NCBI GenBank assembly: GCA_024281075.1
Contig: JAMXLK010000036.1
Coordinates: forward strand, 1-57,164
Source: Vulcanimicrobiia bacterium
Lineage (GTDB): Bacteria; Vulcanimicrobiota; Vulcanimicrobiia; Vulcanimicrobiales; Vulcanimicrobiaceae
Length of the DNA stretch: 57,164 nucleotides
Direction: 5' to 3'
This document shows positions 25,545 to 33,087 of this stretch, piece by piece. The number at the start of each line of letters is the position of its first letter. The first letter of the stretch is position 1. Under the pieces are notes generated by a model. The model searched no databases. It saw only the letters and a list, made by a program, of their open reading frames with translations, and was not told the origin of the DNA. A program made the position numbers and the translations under genes.

Positions 25545-26353
25545 CCGAGCGCCGCATCGTCGTCGGCTTAATCGTCGCTGCGATTGGGCTGGTGTGCGTT
25601 CTGTTTCCGTGGGCATTCTATTTCTTGATCCTCGCAATCGGCCTTGCGAGTATCTACGAGTTCAACTTTCTGTGCGCGATCAAAGGCCAGCCGCTCGAAT
25701 ATCCCGTGGCGGTGCTGGGCGTCTGCGCGTATATCGCGCTGGCAATTTTCGGTATCCTGCACAAATGGGAAGGCGTGCTCCTTGCGGGGATCGTCATCGT
25801 CGCCTTTGCGATCGGCATGTACGGCGAACAGAAAGGCTACTTCGCGCGCACGGCCTATACGCTGCTCGCCGTCCTCTACATCGGCAAGCTGTTGACGTAT
25901 TTCGTTTTCATCCGCCAAATCGCCCCGGGCACCGGCGAAGGCATGGCGCTGACGTTTTACGTGATCGTCATCATCGCGCTGACCGATACGTTCGGCATGC
26001 TGGTTGGAAAGAGCATAGGACGCCATAGCTGGACGCGGATCTCGCCCAACAAGACGATTGAAGGTTCGCTCGGCTCGCTCGCGATCGTAACGGTTATCGC
26101 GACCGCTGCGGCGTGGTTACCGCAGCTCCACATCCAGTGGTGGCAGGGCGCGGCGCTGGGCTTGGCGACCAGCGTCGCCGCTCAAATAGGAGATTTGGTG
26201 GAGTCGGCGTTCAAGCGTGACGCGGGCGTCAAGGATGCGGGGGCAGCGATCGCGGGTCACGGCGGTGTGCTCGACCGCTTCGATTCATATTTGTTGGGCG
26301 GCGTGACGTTCTTTGCAACGCTTCACCTCGTCGGTATTCTGCAAGTACAATGA
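25541..26353 (+). CDS. cdsA: Phosphatidate cytidylyltransferase
   Basis: 270 residues with about eight membrane helices, from TTG 25541. It makes CDP-diacylglycerol for phospholipid synthesis. The C-terminal signature is clear: ESAFKRDAGVKDAGAAIAGH then GGVLDRFDSYLL, matching the CdsA pattern except that the usual Pro before Gly-His-Gly-Gly is Ala. SPNKTIEGSLG is the other conserved stretch. Overlaps dxr by 4 nt. Confidence 0.94.
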   Translation: MTERRIVVGLIVAAIGLVCVLFPWAFYFLILAIGLASIYEFNFLCAIKGQPLEYPVAVLGVCAYIALAIFGILHKWEGVLLAGIVIVAFAIGMYGEQKGYFARTAYTLLAVLYIGKLLTYFVFIRQIAPGTGEGMALTFYVIVIIALTDTFGMLVGKSIGRHSWTRISPNKTIEGSLGSLAIVTVIATAAAWLPQLHIQWWQGAALGLATSVAAQIGDLVESAFKRDAGVKDAGAAIAGHGGVLDRFDSYLLGGVTFFATLHLVGILQVQ

Positions 26354-27537
26354 GCGGCAGACGCCTCGCCATTCTGGGCTCGACCGGATCGATCGGAACG
26401 CAAGCGCTCGACGTCGTCGCGCGTCATCCGGACGCATTTGAAGTCGTCGCGCTGGCAGCGGGCCGGAACACCGACCTGCTGCGGGAACAGACGCGGCGCT
26501 TCGGCCCAAAAATCACGACGAGTGCGCAGGACGGACCCGCCGGACTCTATCGCGTCGCAGTGGAGAGCGGCGCGGAAGTCGTACTCGCGGCGACGGATGG
26601 CTCGGTGGCGTTCGAGGCGGTCTTCGCGGCGGTGGAGCGTGGCATCGACGTCGCGGTCGCAAATAAGGAACTCATCGTCGCCGCGGGGGAGCTGCTCGTG
26701 GAGAGCGCGCGGGCGAGCGGCGCGAAACTCTTACCGGTCGACAGCGAACACAGTGCGATCTTTCAGTGTTTGGTCGGCGAGGAACATTCGAGCGTTGCCG
26801 CCATCTTGCTGACCGCCTCGGGAGGACCGTTTTGGCGGACGCCGCGCGAAGCCATGGAGAATGCGGATCTAACCGCGGCGCTTGCCCACCCGACGTGGCG
26901 CATGGGAACCAAAAATACAATCGACTCCGCGACGATGATGAACAAGGGACTCGAAGTGATCGAAGCGAGCCGCCTCTTCGGCTTGCGCGGCGATCGTATT
27001 CGCATCGTCGTGCATCCACAATCGGTCGCGCACGGTTTCGTGATCTTCTCCGACGGCAGCATAAAATCTCAGCTTGCCGCGCCGGACATGCGCGTGCCGA
27101 TCGGCTACGCGCTGAGTTACCCCAAAAGACTGGAGTCTTTTGGGGACCGACAAGCACAGCTTGCGGGGTCTCCCATTTTCCGTAACATTTCTTCCGATAA
27201 CGACGTACTACAGCTGCTGGGCGCGAAGGATGGCGAGGTGCTGCGGTACGAGTTCGAAGCGCCGGATCCGGCTCGCTTCCCTTGCGTGCGGCTCGCTTAT
27301 GACGCGCTCTCTAGCGGTGGAACCCAGCCCGCCGTGCTCTCGGCTGCGAACGAAGTCGCCGTCGCGGCTTTCGTCGAAGGGAAAATTCCGTTCGGACGGA
27401 TTCCGGACGTCATTGAAGGGGCCATGGATCGGGTGCCCCCCGAAGAGCCCTCGATCGACGGGGTAAGAAGGGCCGATGGGGAGGCGCGCATAGCCGCCGG
27501 AGAGATCGTCGCCGCTATCGAAAGGCCCACTGTTTAA
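26350..27537 (+). CDS. dxr: 1-deoxy-D-xylulose 5-phosphate reductoisomerase
   Basis: 395 residues. Second step of the MEP isoprenoid pathway. NADPH loop GSTGSIGTQALDVV (10-23), VANKELIVAAGELL, metal/substrate region PVDSEHSAIFQCL, and TWRMGTKNTIDSATMMNKGL are intact, so the enzyme is probably active. After SYP (about 256-258) there is a stretch of about 41 residues before YEFEAPD where relatives have roughly 17-20. The extra DNA begins with a perfect 12-bp palindrome, so it looks like an in-frame insertion. It overlaps cdsA by 4 nt; rseP follows after 2 nt. Confidence 0.95.
   Translation: MSGRRLAILGSTGSIGTQALDVVARHPDAFEVVALAAGRNTDLLREQTRRFGPKITTSAQDGPAGLYRVAVESGAEVVLAATDGSVAFEAVFAAVERGIDVAVANKELIVAAGELLVESARASGAKLLPVDSEHSAIFQCLVGEEHSSVAAILLTASGGPFWRTPREAMENADLTAALAHPTWRMGTKNTIDSATMMNKGLEVIEASRLFGLRGDRIRIVVHPQSVAHGFVIFSDGSIKSQLAAPDMRVPIGYALSYPKRLESFGDRQAQLAGSPIFRNISSDNDVLQLLGAKDGEVLRYEFEAPDPARFPCVRLAYDALSSGGTQPAVLSAANEVAVAAFVEGKIPFGRIPDVIEGAMDRVPPEEPSIDGVRRADGEARIAAGEIVAAIERPTV
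27120..27145. repeat. Perfect palindrome inside dxr, probable in-frame inserted element
   Basis: CCCCAAAAGACT (27120-27131) and AGTCTTTTGGGG (27134-27145) are perfect inverted repeats with a 2-nt loop. A second small hairpin, CAAGC-ACA-GCTTG, follows near 27150. Together with the following bases this DNA encodes the extra residues in Dxr. Confidence 0.75.
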
Positions 27538-27539
27538 CC

Positions 27540-28667
27540 ATGCTTGCCACCGTCACATTCATCGGATTCGAGAAGGTCGTCACGTTTCTCGTGATGCTCT
27601 CGATCCTTATCGTACTGCACGAGCTGGGCCATTTCGTGCTCGCTCGCCGCAATGGCGTGCGCGTCAATGAGTTTGCAGTCGGCTTTGGCCCCAAGCTTCT
27701 GGCGTGGAGCAGCCCGAAAACCGGCACTGTCTATACGTTGCGCGCGCTGCCGATCGGCGGCTTCTGCGCGATGGAGGGCGAGGACAACAAAGTCTCCGAA
27801 GCGCAGCAGCAGCGAGAATTTCGTACGCACGCAGAGGTTTCCGAGCAGAACTTCCAAGCCAAGTCGCCATGGCGCCGGCTTGCGATCATTCTCGCGGGAC
27901 CGGGCGCAAACTTCGTGCTGTGCTACGCCATCCTGTTGATCGGCGCTCTCGCGTTCGGCGTTGCGAGCGACCAGCCGATGCCCGTGGTCGGTGAAGTGTT
28001 GCCCGGATCACCCGCGGCGATTGCGGGAATCCGGCCCGGCGACCGCATCATCGCAGTCGACGACGTGACCGTTAAGTCCGGCAAGGTGCTCGTCGATACG
28101 ATTCACCACGCACTCGGAAAGAAGCTCGATTTAGTCTACGAACGCGACGGCATTCGCACGGAAGTATACGTAATGCCGCGCCCCTGTCCGGCCCAAGTCG
28201 GCAAGAACTTCGGCTGCATCGGCTTTCAGCCGGTTCCGGCCTACGAACACGTGAGCTTCCCGGCGGCTCTCCGGCAGAGCGCCGACGGCTTTGTCTCGAT
28301 CGCAAATCAAACCTTCGGCGGCATCGCGCTGCTCGTCACGCAGTTCTCGCAGTATGCACCGCAAGTTGCGGGGCCGATCGGCATGGGGCAAGTTGCCGCG
28401 ACGGTCCAAGATTGGGGTTGGGGGCCGTACTTTACCCTCGCCGCCACGATTTCGTTTGCGCTGGGACTCTTCAATCTCTTGCCGATTCCGGCGCTCGACG
28501 GCGGCCGCGCCGCGTTCATCATCGCCGAGTTGATCCGCGGACGCCCCGTCGACCCCGAGAAGGAAGCTATGGTTCACATTGCGGGATTCGCGGCACTGAT
28601 GGCGCTCATTATGCTCGTTGCGTTTCACGATATCGCGCGCATCGTTAGCGGCCAGGGAGTAATGTAG
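27540..28667 (+). CDS. rseP: RseP/SpoIVFB-type site-2 intramembrane metalloprotease
   Basis: 375 residues. Zinc site HELGH (H27, E28, H31) is in the first membrane helix; a second conserved site, LLPIPALDGGR, lies in a late helix. A PDZ domain spans about 150-225 (LPGSPAAIAGIRPGDRIIAV). Site-2 proteases cut membrane-bound anti-sigma factors and leftover signal peptides. The membrane-anchored anti-sigma at 7.3 kb is a conceivable substrate, but no link is shown. Two nt after dxr; ispG follows after 5 nt. Confidence 0.94.
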   Translation: MLATVTFIGFEKVVTFLVMLSILIVLHELGHFVLARRNGVRVNEFAVGFGPKLLAWSSPKTGTVYTLRALPIGGFCAMEGEDNKVSEAQQQREFRTHAEVSEQNFQAKSPWRRLAIILAGPGANFVLCYAILLIGALAFGVASDQPMPVVGEVLPGSPAAIAGIRPGDRIIAVDDVTVKSGKVLVDTIHHALGKKLDLVYERDGIRTEVYVMPRPCPAQVGKNFGCIGFQPVPAYEHVSFPAALRQSADGFVSIANQTFGGIALLVTQFSQYAPQVAGPIGMGQVAATVQDWGWGPYFTLAATISFALGLFNLLPIPALDGGRAAFIIAELIRGRPVDPEKEAMVHIAGFAALMALIMLVAFHDIARIVSGQGVM

Positions 28668-28672
28668 CGATC

Positions 28673-29836
28673 GTGATACGCATACGGCGCAAAAGCAAGC
28701 CGATTTTTCTGCAAAACAAAACCGGAAAGTCCGACGCGAAGAGCGTTTGGATCGGCGGCGATCATCCGGTCGTGGTGCAATCGATGACGACGACGGATAC
28801 GGCGGACGCCGACGCGACCCTCGAACAGATTTACGGACTGGCGATGGAAGGCTGCGAGGTCGTGCGCGTGACGGTGAAAGATCCGCCCGACGCCGCCGGA
28901 CTACCGGCAATCGTCCATCGCTCTCCCGTGCCAATCGTTGCCGACATCCATTTCGATCACAAAATGGCGCTCGCCGCCATCGAAGCCGGCGTCGCGAAGC
29001 TCCGGTTGAATCCCGGAAACATTCGCGACGTTAAAAAAGTCAGCGAAGTCGTAGAAGCCGCCAAGGCGCGTGCGATTCCGATTCGCGTCGGCGTGAACAT
29101 GGGCTCGCTCGCGCCGGATTTAGAAAAATCGCTCGGACACACCGCCGAAGCGATGGTGCAGTCGGCGCTGCGCCATGTCGAGGTTCTCGAAGAACACGGT
29201 CACACCGACGTCGCGATTTCGCTCAAAGCCCACGACGTTGCGACGACCGTGCAAGCCTATCGCCTCATGGACGAGCGGTTGCGCGAGCGCGGTACGCCCT
29301 ACGCGCTCCATCTCGGCATCACCGAAGCCGGCATGCTGCGAGACGGGACGATCAAATCCTCAATCGGCTTGGGCATTCTGCTTTGGGAAGGCATCGGGGA
29401 TACGATTCGCGTTTCGCTCGCTGCCGATCCGATTGAAGAGGTTCCCGTCTGCTGGAGCATTCTGAAGTCGCTCGGTTTGCGCGAAAAAGGTTTTGAGATC
29501 ACGGCGTGCCCCTCGTGCGGGCGAGCGGAGATTTCGGTCCTCGAACTCGGGCGTGCCGTCGAAGCAATCGCGAAGTCGTACAGCGCACCGGTGAAGGTCG
29601 CCGTGATGGGCTGCGTCGTCAACGGTCCGGGCGAGTCGAAGATGGCCGACGTCGGAGTGGCGGGTGGCAAAGGCAAAGGCGCGATCTATCGCGCGGGCGA
29701 GCTCGTCGGGACTTATCCCGAGACCGAACTACTGGGTATGCTGCGGCTCGAGATCGAAAAAGTCATCGCGGAGAAGTACCCGGCCTACCTTTCGGAGATC
29801 GGCGCAGCGCAGGAGAACGCCGAGACCGCGGTATGA
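28673..29836 (+). CDS. ispG: 4-hydroxy-3-methylbut-2-enyl diphosphate synthase IspG
   Basis: 387 residues from GTG 28673. Makes HMBPP in the MEP pathway using a [4Fe-4S] cluster. The cluster ligands are in ACPSCGRAE and MGCVVNGPGES. The TIM-barrel parts VVVQSMTTTDTADADATLEQ and LRLNPGNI are conserved. It sits in the same run as dxr, giving two MEP steps in one operon. Its stop overlaps the next gene (ATGA). Confidence 0.96.
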   Translation: MIRIRRKSKPIFLQNKTGKSDAKSVWIGGDHPVVVQSMTTTDTADADATLEQIYGLAMEGCEVVRVTVKDPPDAAGLPAIVHRSPVPIVADIHFDHKMALAAIEAGVAKLRLNPGNIRDVKKVSEVVEAAKARAIPIRVGVNMGSLAPDLEKSLGHTAEAMVQSALRHVEVLEEHGHTDVAISLKAHDVATTVQAYRLMDERLRERGTPYALHLGITEAGMLRDGTIKSSIGLGILLWEGIGDTIRVSLAADPIEEVPVCWSILKSLGLREKGFEITACPSCGRAEISVLELGRAVEAIAKSYSAPVKVAVMGCVVNGPGESKMADVGVAGGKGKGAIYRAGELVGTYPETELLGMLRLEIEKVIAEKYPAYLSEIGAAQENAETAV

Positions 29837-30294
29837 TCCGACGCGTGCTCGTCGTCGGCGGAATCGCGCTCGTGGCGTCGGTTACGCTCGCCTTTTCGCG
29901 CCCGATCGAAATGCTGGTGGACGGCGAGCGCGTCGACACCGACGTGCCGCCCGTGACGACGGCCAGCGAGAAAGTCTTCGTGCCGCTGCGCTCGGTCGCC
30001 GATGCGCTGGGTGCTCAAACCGAAGTCGAAGGCAAGGGCAGCGTCGTCAACGTCGTGCTGGGGCAGCAATCGCTCCGCCTGCACGTCGGCGACAATCACG
30101 CCACCCTCAATGGAATGCGCTTCACCCTCAAGCACGCGCCATTTCGCGTGCGCGGCCGCGTGATGATCTCACTCGATGCCGTTGCGCGCGCGCTGCACGT
30201 GCACGCGCGCTACGATCCACGTAACGCGCGCATCGAAGTGATCACGCCCGGCATCGGCATGGCACCAACTTCGCAAACCGCCCCCGCGCAGTAA
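29833..30294 (+). CDS. Exported copper-amine-oxidase-N-like (stalk) domain protein
   Basis: 153 residues. Signal peptide or anchor MIRRVLVVGGIALVASVTLAFS. The rest is two half-domains of the copper amine oxidase N-terminal type: IEMLVDGERVDTDVPPVTTA, KVFVPLRSVADALGAQTEVE, VMISLDAVARALHVHARYD. These domains act as surface stalks or wall-binding modules in many Firmicutes and related phyla; no enzyme domain is attached here. ATG 29833 overlaps ispG by 4 nt. A dispersed repeat follows the stop and may end the transcript. Confidence 0.8.
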   Translation: MIRRVLVVGGIALVASVTLAFSRPIEMLVDGERVDTDVPPVTTASEKVFVPLRSVADALGAQTEVEGKGSVVNVVLGQQSLRLHVGDNHATLNGMRFTLKHAPFRVRGRVMISLDAVARALHVHARYDPRNARIEVITPGIGMAPTSQTAPAQ

Positions 30295-30302
30295 TCCAAG
30301 CC

Positions 30303-30333
30303 GTGTCACCCTGAGCCTGTCGAAGGGCGACAC
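30303..30333 (+). repeat. Dispersed palindromic repeat, copy A
   Basis: GTGTC...CCCT at 30303 pairs with AGGG...GACAC ending at 30333, one A/C mismatch, around the core CTGAGCCTGTCGAAGG. It lies 9 nt after the stalk gene and could work as a transcription end hairpin. Confidence 0.75.
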
Positions 30334-30492
30334 GGGCTTGCCCTATGCGTCGCACCGGCACCTCGAACTCGGACACATTCGTCGCGCGACCTCGTGTCGC
30401 GTTCCTATCGACTGCCTCGCGCCTCCCGCACTCCTTGCTCCGGCGCTCGGTCAGACGGTCCTCGTCCGAAGTGCCGCCGCGGCGCACAACTA

Positions 30493-30522
30493 GTGTCATC
30501 CTGAGCGGAGTCGAAGGATGAC
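30493..30522 (+). repeat. Dispersed palindromic repeat, copy B (left arm of inverted pair)
   Basis: A 30-nt copy with its own 8-bp stem, GTCATCCT/AGGATGAC, and core CTGAGCGGAGTCGAAGG. It is an exact reverse complement of copy C at 30804-30833. A small ORF lies between. Confidence 0.85.
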
Positions 30523-30541
30523 CCGCCAATCCGCTACGGCG

Positions 30542-30760
30542 ATGACGGTAACATTTGATGAGCTATGCCGGATCCTCGCGCGCGCGAAGTCGATTCGGCC
30601 AGATTTCTGGAAGGAAGATCCGCTCTACATTCAACTCGGCAACTACGCTGAGCGGCGCGTGTCGACTACCGAACCGTTCACTGTGATCGGCAACCCCGAC
30701 CTCGGCATTGACCTTGATGCGGAGGGCCAAGCATTGGGAATAGAATTCCTGCCGGCGTGA
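30542..30760 (+). CDS. Small DUF2283-like protein enclosed by inverted repeats
   Basis: 72 residues from ATG 30542 (an in-frame ATG at 30518 lies inside the repeat). The C-terminal half, GIDLDAEGQALGIEFLPA, has the pattern of DUF2283 proteins, short proteins of unknown function often near toxin-antitoxin or mobile loci. The N-terminal half, TFDELCRILARAKSIRPDFW, is helical. No partner gene is next to it. It lies alone between two perfect inverted repeats and opposite to the next genes, suggesting that it arrived as a unit. Confidence 0.55.
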   Translation: MTVTFDELCRILARAKSIRPDFWKEDPLYIQLGNYAERRVSTTEPFTVIGNPDLGIDLDAEGQALGIEFLPA

Positions 30761-30803
30761 TACGACTCTCATCTGCTAAAAGAGACGCAAGCTATGGTGG
30801 CGC

Positions 30804-30833
30804 GTCATCCTTCGACTCCGCTCAGGATGACAC
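30804..30833 (-). repeat. Dispersed palindromic repeat, copy C (right arm of inverted pair)
   Basis: An exact reverse complement of copy B over 30 nt. It lies just after the stop of the permease gene on the minus strand and could also end that transcript. Confidence 0.85.
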
Positions 30834-30861
30834 AGCGCGCCCGCGATGACACGGGGGGGCC

Positions 30862-32388
30862 TTATGCGTATTCTTGGATGCCGGAGGGTTCTTCGACGGG
30901 CACGACGTCGGCGGGGTTTGATTTTCTAAAGCCGTAGGCGAAGAAGAAGACGAGTCCGCAAACGAGCGCGATCGCGAACCACGTCCAGGTCGCGCGCGAA
31001 AGGCCGAAGACGGCGAGGAAGAGTGAGAAAACGATGCCGAGGATCGGAAAGAGCGGTACGAACGGCACGCGGAAGCTGCGCGGCAGTTCGGGTCGCTTCT
31101 TGCGCAAGTAGAGCACGCCGGCGCAGACGACGGAGAACGCGATGAGAGTCCCGATGTTGACGAGGTTGAGCAGGTTATTGAGCGGAACGATCAGCGCGAG
31201 CACCGCGACGGCGACGCCGGTGATCATCGTCGTGATCAGCGGCGTCTTGAAGCGCGGATGGACCGCGGCGACCGCCGGCGGCAGCATCCCGTCGCGCGCC
31301 ATGACGTAGAAGATGCGCGACTGACCGAGCAGCGATGCCAGCGCGACACTCGTCGTTCCGGCCAGGACGCCGATCGTGATGACCCAACTCAGCGCCGGCA
31401 TGTGCAGCGGCGCCAGCGCGTATACAAGCGGATTTTTGATCGGCACCTGATTCCACGGAACCGCGCCGACCAGCACGATCGCGGTCGCACAGTAAATGAG
31501 CGTTCCGATCGCCAGTGCGCCGATGACGCCGGCGGGAACGTCGAACTGCGGATTCTTGCACTCTTCGGCGGTAGTCGTCGCGGTGTCGAAGCCGATATAG
31601 CTAAAGAAAACGTACGCCGCGATGGGGATGATGCCGTAGGGCTGCGCCGACGACGAATAGTCGGCCATGCCGCCGAAGGGGCGCAGCACTCCGATCCCGA
31701 CCGGATTGAAATTGTGCAGGTTGACCGCGTGCACCAGAAACGCGCCGGCAATGATGAAGATGATGAGCGCCGAGATTTTGAGCACGACGAACACGTTGTT
31801 GACGCTCGCGGATTCGCGAATTCCAAGCGAGAGCAGCACGCTCAACCCAATGACGAAAGCCGCCGCGACGAGATCGTATTGCGAATGTGCGAGATCCCAA
31901 CTGCCCGGCAGCCACCACGCGCCGTGAATGATGAGGTTCGATTGCTGCGCCCAGCCGGGAAGGCTCATTCCTGCGTCCTTCGCAACGTCTTGAATCGCTG
32001 CGGAGAATTGCTGTGCGACCGGCGCGGCGCTGATGCCGTACTCGAAGATCAGTGCGAAACCGATGATCCAGGCGAAGAGCTTGCCCATCGTCGCGTAGGC
32101 ATAGGTATACGCACTTCCGGCGACCGGTACCATCGCGCCGAGTTCCGCGTAGCAGAGCGCCGCGAAGAACGACGTCAGACCGGCGAGTAAATACGAGATG
32201 ATGACCGCGGGGCCCGCACCTTTGACGCCGGTGCCGATAGTCGTGAAGATGCCGCCGCCGATCATCGTGCCCAGGCCGATGGCGACGAGGTCCTTTGCCG
32301 TGAGTGCGCGCCGCAATATTTTGCGCGTGCCAAGCTCGCGCAGCTTCTCCGCGTCGGTCGTTGCGAAGAGTTCGCGTAGGAACGACAT
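30862..32388 (-). CDS. APC-family amino acid permease (YfnA/CAT-like)
   Basis: 508 residues with about 12-13 membrane helices. The first helix has the substrate-binding GLGTMIGGGIFTTIG, followed by AELGAMVPVAGSAYTYAYAT, both typical of cationic/neutral amino acid transporters of the CAT branch. ACVLY-like LYLRKKRPELPRSFRVPFVP in the C-terminal part is also typical. The frame extends upstream but the family start is MSFLRELFATTDAEKLRELG. It is 19 nt after the cobalamin adenosyltransferase, likely one operon. Confidence 0.9.
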   Translation of the reverse strand: MSFLRELFATTDAEKLRELGTRKILRRALTAKDLVAIGLGTMIGGGIFTTIGTGVKGAGPAVIISYLLAGLTSFFAALCYAELGAMVPVAGSAYTYAYATMGKLFAWIIGFALIFEYGISAAPVAQQFSAAIQDVAKDAGMSLPGWAQQSNLIIHGAWWLPGSWDLAHSQYDLVAAAFVIGLSVLLSLGIRESASVNNVFVVLKISALIIFIIAGAFLVHAVNLHNFNPVGIGVLRPFGGMADYSSSAQPYGIIPIAAYVFFSYIGFDTATTTAEECKNPQFDVPAGVIGALAIGTLIYCATAIVLVGAVPWNQVPIKNPLVYALAPLHMPALSWVITIGVLAGTTSVALASLLGQSRIFYVMARDGMLPPAVAAVHPRFKTPLITTMITGVAVAVLALIVPLNNLLNLVNIGTLIAFSVVCAGVLYLRKKRPELPRSFRVPFVPLFPILGIVFSLFLAVFGLSRATWTWFAIALVCGLVFFFAYGFRKSNPADVVPVEEPSGIQEYA

Positions 32389-32407
32389 TCCGGCGACCGT
32401 TCGAGCT

Positions 32408-33010
32408 TTACGCTTCCGGATGCCTGCTGGACTTATTCCAGAGATGCTCCGTAACGCCGAGCGCGTCATTGATCCAGCGCGCCCAAACGAAGAGTGCGTC
32501 GGCGAGGCGATTGAGGTAGACCAACCCGTCGCCCATCGCCGTCTCTTCTTGGTCGGTCAAGCCGACCAGCAATCGTTCCGCACGGCGGCAGATCGTGCGC
32601 GCGAAGTGCAACTCTGCGCCTGGGATAGAGCCGCCCGGATGGATGAAGTTCGCGAGCGCGGGAAGCTCGGCTTGTGCCGCATCCATCGCGCGTTCCAGCG
32701 CGTGTGCGTCGCCGGGTCCAACCGACGGGCCGTCATCGCGCCGGTCTTTGGGAAGCGTTGCCAGCTCGCTGCCTAAGTCGAAGAGCTTATCTTGCGTCCA
32801 CGCCAGCCACGCGTCGAGTGCGACGGCGCGCGGCTGGTTGTTTAGGTGGGCGCGCAGCGCAGCGCGCGCAACGCCAATCGCGCTGGACAGCTCATCGAGG
32901 CTGCCGTACGTCTCGATGCGCAGCGCATTCTTCTTGATCCGGCCGCCGCCGACGAGTCCGGTCATCCCCTTGTCGCCGGTACGAGTGTAGATCCGCGTGA
33001 GCTTCGGCAT
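32408..33010 (-). CDS. Cob(I)alamin adenosyltransferase, PduO type
   Basis: 200 residues. It transfers adenosyl from ATP to cob(I)alamin to make coenzyme B12. Signatures: RIYTRTGDKGMTGLVGGGRI at the N terminus, IETYGSLDELSSAIG, ICRRAERLLVGL and YLNRLADALFVWARW. Start at ATG 33010 (MPKLTRIYTRTGD); an in-frame upstream start is less likely. It shares a 77-bp divergent region with proS. QueG at 4 kb is a cobalamin enzyme but does not need the adenosyl form. Confidence 0.92.
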   Translation of the reverse strand: MPKLTRIYTRTGDKGMTGLVGGGRIKKNALRIETYGSLDELSSAIGVARAALRAHLNNQPRAVALDAWLAWTQDKLFDLGSELATLPKDRRDDGPSVGPGDAHALERAMDAAQAELPALANFIHPGGSIPGAELHFARTICRRAERLLVGLTDQEETAMGDGLVYLNRLADALFVWARWINDALGVTEHLWNKSSRHPEA

Positions 33011-33087
33011 CAGTGCAGTTTGCGCCGAGCCGGTCGAACTTCCCCGGCGGAGGCCGTTGCGGCGCGGCACGCGAAACGTGGCCGGTC

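Noticed and set aside
30303-30833. CRISPR array formed by the repeats at 30.3-30.8 kb
   Set aside because: Only three copies, spaced unevenly (160-280 nt) and in mixed orientation, with an ORF between two of them; no cas genes.
31258-32190. A 310-codon plus-strand frame
   Set aside because: Antisense to the APC permease; Arg/Asp-rich shadow.
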